Below are positions 19,801-27,643 of a stretch of DNA of 27,643 bases, piece by piece. The position numbers and the translations under genes were made by a program. The stretch comes from Phoronis ovalis (lineage: Eukaryota > Phoronida > Phoronidae). Under the pieces are notes generated by a model. That model did no database searches, had not been told where the DNA came from, and worked only from the letters and a program-made list of their open reading frames with translations. Position 1 is the first letter of the stretch. Every line of letters begins with the position of its first letter. The DNA lies in assembly GCA_028565635.1 (NCBI GenBank), contig JAOXYB010041505.1:1-27643 (forward strand). Reading direction: 5' to 3'.

Positions 19801-20426
19801 GAACTCCTGTTGAGAAAATCACTACTTTACAAGAGCTTTAAGATTACTTTCAACACCGTCTACTGGTTACGGATATCAGCCATGCTATTTTATTAGCTCA
19901 ATTTCATGCCTTATGAAGATTGGGTCATCTAAGGAATTTGAATGATCACAGAACTTGAAAGTTCAAAGAGACTCGTTAAAAACCAGAACGTACTTCACCT
20001 TTATTAAATGACATTAATCCATTCCTGCGGTATCACTTACAAATTCTCATTGTATGTAACATGTACATATAGGTTCAAGGTAGGATGATTAAAATTTGTG
20101 TGCGCAACGTAACGAACTTTACATAAACACATCACTAAACCATTTCCGCATTGTAAATGTTGTCTGCTTCTAAATTTCTTAAAATAGCTGTTTTAAAAAT
20201 GATATTATTTTTTATTGTAATTTTTGATTGCATACTAAAGGTAATCTATATATATATAGTTGCCTTTGTAAAAGTGGTGTTCGGTGGTTAAGGCTGCACA
20301 AATATCAGGAGCCCTGAGCAGGAAATGACTTTATATTTGTAACTGGACAGAAGTTTCCGTGAAGACTTAGACTATTAGCATTTATTTTAATAAGGTGTAA
20401 GACTATATGCTTTTATTGAGGTGTAT
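16814..20426. other. Intergenic region between the ARP-repeat gene and LMO4
   Basis: Both flanking genes read on the minus strand, so this holds the ARP-repeat gene's 5' side and the LMO4 3' UTR. Bases 16850-17100 are less AT-rich than the surroundings, and a third GTCATGAAACTAAGAC terminus related to the adjacent MITE sits at 16991-17006. Short open frames (16866-17198, 17603-17800, 18293-18496) show no domains. I see no RNA gene. Confidence 0.5.
20412..20417 (-). terminator. AATAAA polyadenylation signal for LMO4
   Basis: The minus strand reads AATAAA here, ten bases past the LMO4 stop codon at 20427. A second AATAAA follows at about 20383. Either would give a very short 3' UTR, so use of a further downstream site is also possible. 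Confidence 0.5.
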
Positions 20427-23400
20427 TCAAGTAGAGAGCAGAGTTGTTTTTGATGACTGTCTAAAACAAACCTTATGACTGGATTTCATAGTTTGATTGA
20501 CTCCTTTACTGTTGAACTTGGGATAATCCTGTTCGCAGAAAATATTACCATTCATCATACTATACCGATCACCGGGCACCAACTGATTATGGCAGGTGGC
20601 ACATGCGAAACATTTCATATGATATACTTGACCCTGAGCACGCATGACAAATTCGCTAGCTGGAATTGACTGTCCACATGATGAGCAAGACCCTGTATGT
20701 CCAAACAACCTGAAACGAGTAATTAGCATATTTTTCAAAACATTGAAGAAAAAATATCTTTCACATTTGTTTTACTCTTTTATTCTTATGTATTTGCAGA
20801 TTTGTTTCAACCTATTTAGTTTCGAGGTATTTAACTTCCCAATTATCGTCGCCTATCAGGGCTATATTGTGCTATATCGCCCGGCAGCTTGCTTTGTTTA
20901 GCGGACCATAGATACACTCTTGCAGGACAGAATGCTCCCACAATGTGTACAAACAGGGTTTATAGTGCAAACTAGATTTAGGAGTCTACAATTGCCACAT
21001 TTGTAATGCGTACGTTTTAGAAAAAATAATGAAATGTAATCGAAATAGAAAAAAGCACTTCGAAAAACAAAGTGTTGCGAAGAAACGCACAACTTGCCCA
21101 AAATATATTTAAAACAAAAAATTATTTTGAGCAAAAATTAAGGATTAAGGATGCATGTGTCACACTGATGAAATATAATCTGAACAAATAGAAGCAACGT
21201 ATATTATTTTAAACGCTTGATCTAACATGCGCTTTCTTTGATCCTTATTTACTCCAGTGAGTACAGTTAAACATAACGGTATAAGTCGTCACTGTGACGT
21301 AACATCAAAGTGAGTTATGAAAAAAGAGGGATTTAATTAAAATGATATAATTTGCCACGGTGATCGTTGTTGCCTTATCAAATCCACTAAGAACATATAC
21401 TGTAACACTATAAATTTGAGACATTTGACTTCCTAGATACACAGCATTTGTTACTATACCCCCCGACTATATCATTAAATTTTTTTGGAGCATATTCACC
21501 GTAAAAAAATTGTGATATTTTTTTTATCGATCATGTCATCCAATTAATTTGTTACTGCGCTGATTAAGCACGCAATAATTGCTAATATTCAATGTCTGAA
21601 GCTACATGATTTAAATAGTAAATACCAACCCCTTGCTTCATTCAACGGGTTATTATATTTAATGACCGGGGCATTATTATTTTTATAAAAATGTACAAAA
21701 TTGTCATCATAACGACTGTACAAACATCATGCAGGTGTAAAATACTGAATATTAAAAGACCATAATAAACATGATGATGATTGATGCGATCACAACTGTT
21801 TCAAACATCTAACATGTCAGAGGCGCATGTTACAAATTAATCTCTGCACTTGTCACTATCATTAATATCCTCCTGTGGAAAGTCTATGCACCGAGACCTA
21901 TTTAGTGTAGGAAAACTGGAGACTAAGAGGTATCTTTGTCCTTAAAATAACGTTCATGAGTTACGAAGTTCCACAACTAGGTTGGTGGTTTTCCTTCTGA
22001 ACTGAGATCATTGTCTCTAGGCTGGTACTGGATGTACTACAAATTATGAGAACAAAATCATGTTTTTCGTAATGCATATTTCAAAGTAACTCGTGACCAC
22101 CAAATATCGAAACAAAAACAAGCCAGGGGGCTAGATAACTATATAATTCTAACACAAAAAGTTACTGGATGGAAGTTAATAATTATTCCGACTTCCTATA
22201 AACTCTGTGCAACTAAAGAAAAATCCTTCTTTGATGAAAAATTGGATAGTAATCAATACTTAGCAAATAACTATTAGCCTCTCTAAATTCCACCTAATCT
22301 GCTAAATTAGTTTTATAACTCCAATGATATTTACTTGAAGATGAAAACGCAATAAATTTAAAGTGTTATTGCACGTTTTTTATTACATCGTGGCTCAAGC
22401 ATGATTTAGTTATGTCCTTAATTAAGAAATGTCCTGATGAAACATTGGCTATTATACATGAGCGGGATTTTCTTTTCGATCATAATTTATAGTTATGTCA
22501 AAATTAAAGTAGAAAAATTAATTTCTAGTCAGACTTGACATCTGTTTGGAACTATGTAAATCTTGAATGCGTTCATCGACCATAAATTGGCTTAAACAAG
22601 TGTTTTTTTAATTAGATTTTTTCAAAGCTTGGTTGAAAATGCTTATTCGTGGCATCTATAGTTCGAACCCGTTGAACTCTACCTTGGTCTTAAATGAAAG
22701 CTACCTACAGCTGCTGCTATTCAAATAAAACTGTGAACAAATATATCCGCTTTTTTATTAAATACTACTTTTATATCCGCTTTTTTATTAAATACTACTT
22801 TGTAGAACTATATATAGTTTCTGTCGCTAAATATGTATTGCATTTTGTTAGTATGTAATGTACTAATGTTCATAAGGTAAACGTCAAGGTAATAATGTTG
22901 CTGAAGACGATGATGACGACGACAATGTTGATGATAACGGTGACCATGACGAATGCGAAAGACAACGATGATGATGATAATTTTATATAATTATGATGGT
23001 GTATTATTAAACTATATTATTCATTTTCGAATAAAAGTATCTATATATTCCTAGGAAACTTCGAAGGCTTTCCCAATCTAAAGACAAACATATATTTTAC
23101 TCATACATCTACGTCTCACGTAATTCAATGATACACAAACTTAGAAGATTCTAGCATTTAAGCCTGAAAAGATTTTTGATTCAAATTATACTATTAAATG
23201 CAGTCGAGTAAATGGTTAGACAAACAGAACTGTATGGACAGAGCAAACAAGAAGTATTTGATTGTATTAGTTTAATTAGATTTTTGACAATGTTTGAAAG
23301 TGTTTGAATCGATTATGAGAGAAGTTCCATTATGCCTTGATAAAAATGCATATACATATTACATATATGCAATTATGTATGTAAATTAGATAAAAAAAAC

Positions 23401-25889
23401 CATATTGTTACATCTCTTACTTCAACATGACTGACATCTAATATTGGTTGAAGAACAAATTTCATGTTTTATAAATATGAACTCTGATGAGTTCAACTAT
23501 ATTTTGTGCTTTGGTGACATTTAATTCATTTGCACCTACACAGAGGGATTGTTAAATACCAAATTTACTTTGAATAATCTATTGCATGTTAAGTAAATTC
23601 ACATGATTTATATGCGAATTATGACAGAATAACCTTTAGAATATAACTTATACCTTTACCTCAGGGACCGAAGTCAGCCTGAAAACAAGTGTGCCTCAAC
23701 GAATGTTTTTGTACTTTTATGTCAGCGATCAACAGAACACTTATATTAAAAGATGTATTAGGATCTGTACTGTAATTTGCGGAGAGAAAATAAATAGATT
23801 GTCCGAACAACTTTTATGACGTAAAAATGTATGATTGATTATAACTGAAATAACTTTTTATCACAATAAACACGTCGTCCCTGTTTTAGAAATCCCGGAT
23901 TTAGCTAAAGCAATTAAATTTCTCATTGATTCAACGACTACACAACTCAAGTGCTACTAATATTAATAATAAAATGTTTTTCTTGTATTAAATGATTCTT
24001 TGTATTACTTAGATTAGAATTCAATAAACTTTTATTATTTATCACTCCGTATTGCCTTGATTAAAAGAATCGTACTAAATGCCCGTGTTGCTGTACACTG
24101 TATTAAATATTGGTTGCTAGCAGCGTCTAGTCTATCTCCACTTGCTTTAATTTGTTTCATAATACAGCGTTAATGTATTTAATTAATTGCCAAATTAATA
24201 AATTGGGAGGCAAATTAGACAAATTTTTAAATTGCTGTTATTGCAAACAAGCATTTTGAACGTGTAGCGCTGATAAGAATATATAGATAGCAAATTGTAT
24301 GCAAAGCGAGATGTCGACTACAGTGCATATAAGACAAGAAAACTACCCACTTCGCGCTATTAAAAATATCACGAATAACACAATCAGTTTTTTCTCAGGT
24401 TACGATACATGCTTACCTTAGGTAATCCTTTTTACACAGAATCATTCCATTTTTACAGAAGCACGTAGTACCGAGTTCTCCTAAAGGCATTTGACAACAG
24501 CCGCATTTTAAACAGTTCGTATGCCAATAGTTATCCAGTGCATAAAGTAGGAACCGGTCACTGATTTGTCCGGAGCAACCTGAACATTGTTTACTTGACT
24601 CAGTTTGGCTACTATTTTTACCTAAAATTAATACAAAAACATATAAAATGAATAAATAAATAATACATGTAAGTAATTGTAACATAAAAAAATAATTACG
24701 ATTACTTACATGTATTAATTATTTATTCAGCTTGCTATATAAAAAAAATATCTATTCAGATATTTATGACATATAGCATAGTAAATTACATGTAAAAACG
24801 GTACTATTCTCAATCAAATACGTTCGCATCATTGATGTGTTCTTAATATGGGCATCGAAACTACTTCGAATAAAAACTGTGCATCTTGAGCTACATAAGA
24901 CTAAATCTATCAAAATGTGTCCATTCAATGCTTGGCTGTACATATTTTAAGAATGGTGATACTTCGCCTGTGATTAAGTTAATTTGGCTATTACATTGTT
25001 TTTGTTGTATAGGTGAGATTATAGGCACTAAATTTCTTTCATTAAACTAATAAGTTATAGTAATAAATCATAATTGTTATATCCAGGAGATCACTAAATT
25101 AATATCACCATATGAGCATTACCGCCATATTCTACACGTGTGCTTTGCGGTAAACAGTTACTAATGAACCTAGATATCTGTATAGCTATGTTTAGCCAAA
25201 CAAATAAAAACCAATTTGTCGAACACTTTAATTGTTTGTTTATATGCAAATATGGAAAAAACTTCTATGCTGAATCACGTTTAGGAAATTTAAAGTAGGT
25301 TTGTGCAAAACACATTTAAGGTTTTGTGTATTTTATAAAGAAGATACGAAAAGCCGACATGTATATCATCTTTCTTAACACAAGGCGTGGGCAATTACAC
25401 ATACACACAAGCAGGTGTACAGACCTATTGTCCCTTTGGCGATATTTTTTTACACGCCAACTAATTTGTAACCATTCGTAATATTGACAGATAATAACTA
25501 CAGATAGCGAACGTGGTTCTCAATCGATGCTATTAACAAACAATTACTGGAAGCCTAAGAATAGCTAAGCAAACTTTGTCCCAGTTCCTGCTTCTGTTAC
25601 ACAGACGAAATTTCAATTATATGTCTAATATATACGTTGTACCCGAGGTTATAATTAATTTTTCAGTGTGTCTAATATACAATGTATTTATTACCCGGAT
25701 TCATCATGGGAGCATGTATGCATGTATATAATATTATATTATTGAATTGGTATATGGGGTAGTCAGATGGAATTACAACATAAAGAAATCAGGATACGTT
25801 ATAATTCTAAATGATCACTGAATTTAGAAAGTATTAAAACACTTACCATCAACAGCACTAAGTTGCTGATCTTCTGTGGAACAATCCAT
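20427..25889 (-). CDS. LMO4: LIM-only protein LMO4, three coding exons
   Basis: Coding exons in order are 25889-25847 (within exon 25965-25847), 24621-24417 and 20709-20427; the product is 176 residues. LMO4 is a nuclear adaptor with two LIM zinc-finger domains that bridges LDB1-type cofactors and transcription factors. LIM1 ligands are C27, C30, H48, C51, C54, C57, C77 and D80 (ISDRFLLYALDNYWH). LIM2 ligands are C91, C94, H113, C116, C119, C122, C141 and D144. SCGQSIPASEFVMRAQG and LVPGDRY are diagnostic of LMO4 rather than LMO1-3. Start: the ATG lies in the first coding exon with A at -3 and G at +4, and no other ATG lies upstream in that exon. The C-terminus reads HKVCFRQSS...; human LMO4 (165 residues) ends KVC, so this tail is longer or an AAG|GTTTGT donor is used there. 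The introns are 3.7 kb and 1.2 kb. Confidence 0.95.
22743..22802. repeat. Perfect 30-bp tandem duplication
   Basis: The unit ATATCCGCTTTTTTATTAAA plus ten further bases occurs twice, head to tail, without a mismatch. It is a recent slippage-type duplication in the LMO4 intron. Confidence 0.9.
22902..22982. repeat. GAT/GAC trinucleotide-rich tract
   Basis: An imperfect run of GATGATGACGACGACAATG-type triplets, a decayed trinucleotide microsatellite in the LMO4 intron. No splice context or open coding frame supports an acidic exon. Confidence 0.85.
24622..25846. other. LMO4 first coding intron
   Basis: Minus-strand donor GTAAGT begins at 25846 and acceptor TAATTTTAG ends at 24622. Apart from the hairpin near its 3' end I see nothing recognisable. 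Confidence 0.75.
24651..24727. repeat. AT-rich inverted repeat 30 nt upstream of the LMO4 LIM1 exon
   Basis: AATAAATAATACATGTAAGT and the arm ending AATTATTTATT pair over about 25 bp with a loop of about 24 bases. In the minus-strand transcript it sits 30-106 nt upstream of the acceptor at 24622, over the usual branch-point zone. Confidence 0.8.
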
Positions 25890-25965
25890 ATTCAAAGGAT
25901 GACAAATAAAGTAGGTTAAAATAAAAGACGTGTAGAAACCAGTCAAAAATTGCTTCTTTTTAAAC
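25890..25965 (-). other. LMO4 5' UTR part of the start-codon exon
   Basis: Minus-strand TTTGCGCAG acceptor precedes 25965, so the exon carrying the ATG appears to start here and at least one non-coding exon would lie further upstream. The acceptor is inferred from consensus only. Confidence 0.5.
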
Positions 25966-27557
25966 CTGCGCAAACAAAATTGTCTATTCAGTTTTAAATC
26001 ATATTTTAAATAATATATACAGTGTCTATCTATATCCGATTCTTGGTGGCTTTAGTCTAGCTTTTATCAGTTTTAACAGAAGGAGTCTATTTCGTCATAT
26101 ACACCTGTGTGGTTCATACATGAGCATGTATGTAGAAAACGTAAAATCTCTAATTCGGCTCCACACCACCAAAAATAATCCGCTTCCTGATCAACAATGT
26201 TCACCTGTCATTTCACTCAGTACTATTTATTATGTATAAACGACAACGTTAGTTGCTACATGCGGATGCTAGCGTTATTAGTATGCCCGTATGCAGCCCT
26301 GGTAATAGCCTACTGCCTGTAGGTAGTAACAGCATCCAAAGTGTTGCCGAGATAACCTGTTACACAGTTTGTATTGCAAGAAATAACGTTAAAACCCTTT
26401 CAATCGATAAAACAGATGTGAATATGAGGTTATTTAAATTTGTACTCGTTAAATAAAAACACGTGATTAACAAGAATGACAGAGAAAAAAATAGTACACA
26501 TTAATAATTTAACAATGTCTTATAAATGTGTGGTACCTTGTAATTACTTGAACACGACCATCTTGTTAGGATGCAATTTATACCCTTTTGCCTATAATGG
26601 ATAAACACATGTTATGCAAATATTAGGTTAAATCGGGACCAGAGACTGTTCCAAAAACGCCGACAAAAACGTAACTGCATACGAAATCGAGAAAGCACCT
26701 GCGATACGATTGGAACTATACTACTATGTAGCGTGGTTAAAACATACGCTACTAATGCAGTCAATCCTACTCAGACAGATTGGCACGTGGCAGTAAATAT
26801 AGCTTACAAAAATATTTGTTTTTAATAAGCCCACTTTTAAGTATTAAAACACTGTGTACTCTTCTATATATTTTTAACAACAGCTATTGTGTATATGTAT
26901 AATTCAATGGCGTGCAGATAAATTGCTACCTTTTCATATTTAACCGCGTGAAAACAAAAAAGCCTTCGGGCAGAAATTTTGTAACAAGCCCACCGTAAAC
27001 CATACACATATTGAATCCCCTTAGCGGCGAATAAACTCACTTACGTATTCAGCTGGTTTCAAACATGTTTTTCACAAAATGTTGTAGCAAACATTCTTCA
27101 TGTAAGAGTGCTGTTATATGGTATGTTATTAAAAATAAAGTGGCAGTCAATCTACACGGTAGCACATTGACTCATCATCATTTACAAAATATTCTATTTT
27201 TCCAGTTCCTTATCTTCTACTGCAGCTATTATGATGGTTTGGGATTTAAATACTTGTTTGCCCAGTTTGACTCAAAGTGCTGTTCAAAAAGTGTTAAAAA
27301 CGATAAAATAAAAATCAAAAATGTGTACACCCTATGGGATAATTTCAGATCATTTTAGTAAAGCATTCATTATTGCTAGGATATATAAAACTCTAATTAC
27401 GCTGCAGACTAAGGTAGCAGTACACAACAGTAGGAAGTCCCAATGTTAAATGAACGATTTCAAATATACTTGTTAAATAAACCGGCACGCTCAGCGCCAA
27501 TTTCGCTCTCGGTCCACATGCGTCACACATATATATATTAGGAAAACCGATCCATTT

Positions 27558-27558
<1 letters not shown>
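25966..27558. other. Region upstream of the LMO4 start exon
   Basis: Probably the first LMO4 intron. Short open frames at 26253-26456 and 27065-27358 show no recognisable protein. I see no other gene, RNA gene or clear mobile element. Confidence 0.5.
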
Positions 27559-27590
<32 letters not shown>

Positions 27591-27633
27591 CCCCCCCCCC
27601 CCCACCCACCCCCCCCCCCCATCCACCCCCCCG
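27559..27633. repeat. Near-pure poly-C tract
   Basis: About 75 bases of C broken only by single G, A and T positions (a run of 31, then 13, then shorter runs). It is poly-G on the minus strand, which could fold as a quadruplex, and is a typical place for assembly or read errors. The glycine-rich minus-strand open frame across it is an artefact of this tract. Confidence 0.93.
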
Positions 27634-27643
27634 AATCCACAGC

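Larger units (their letters stand above)
20710..24416. other. LMO4 intron between the two LIM exons (3.7 kb)
   Basis: Minus-strand donor GTAAGC begins at 24416 and acceptor CTCGTTTCAG ends at 20710. It contains a 30-bp tandem duplication, a GAT/GAC-rich microsatellite and a TAAT-rich block near 24160-24250. No coding sequence is recognisable. Introns of developmental regulators often hold enhancers, but none can be shown from sequence alone. Confidence 0.7.

Noticed and set aside
22660-22670. tRNA B-box-like AGTTCGAACCC
   Set aside because: The flanks do not form a T arm and no A box or acceptor stem is found upstream.
27393-27626. Glycine-rich minus-strand open frame
   Set aside because: Its glycines are translated poly-G from the homopolymer tract; there is no splice or start evidence.

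Overview
This window is animal nuclear DNA. It is visibly AT-rich. Coding sequence is broken into short exons with GT-AG introns that join in frame, and no bacterial-style gene packing is present. The protein families (an OATP/SLCO transporter with a Kazal loop, an LMO4-type LIM-only protein, an IFI44/IRG-like GTPase) and the mobile elements, including one with CCCGGGGGGGTACTC-type terminal repeats, fit a marine invertebrate, perhaps a lophotrochozoan. I cannot name the species.

Layout. (1) 1-5089, plus strand: the 3' half of an SLCO/OATP transporter gene, with six exons assembled here and its start off the left edge. Its introns hold a decayed antisense LINE and two independent local duplications of intron-exon boundaries, one of which left two dead copies of the start of the last exon. 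(2) 7288-12658, minus strand: a complete eight-exon gene for a predicted 812-residue GTPase. It has a myristoylation-type N-terminus, a charged helix, a G domain with altered P-loop and G4 motifs, one giant exon encoding four ~82-96 residue tandem repeats, and a small C-terminal helical domain. An exact ISRE core and a Dorsal/NF-kB-like site lie within 125 bp upstream of its ATG. (3) 13587-13840: a 100-N scaffold gap flanked by two identical 77-bp copies, most likely an unresolved contig overlap. (4) 14513-15281, minus strand: a single-coding-exon protein of unknown function built on an ARPxPRxK-type repeat. (5) 15560-17010: two foldback/MITE-type elements and a third related terminus. (6) 20427-25965, minus strand: LMO4, three coding exons with a ~3.7 kb intron between the two LIM domains. 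(7) 25966-27643: sequence upstream of the LMO4 start exon, ending in a near-pure poly-C tract.

The genes do not form an operon-like unit. The transporter and the GTPase gene converge; the other three genes all run on the minus strand. The most interesting locus is the GTPase: its family resemblance and promoter motifs together suggest an immune-inducible effector whose repeat tail I do not recognise from any described GTPase.
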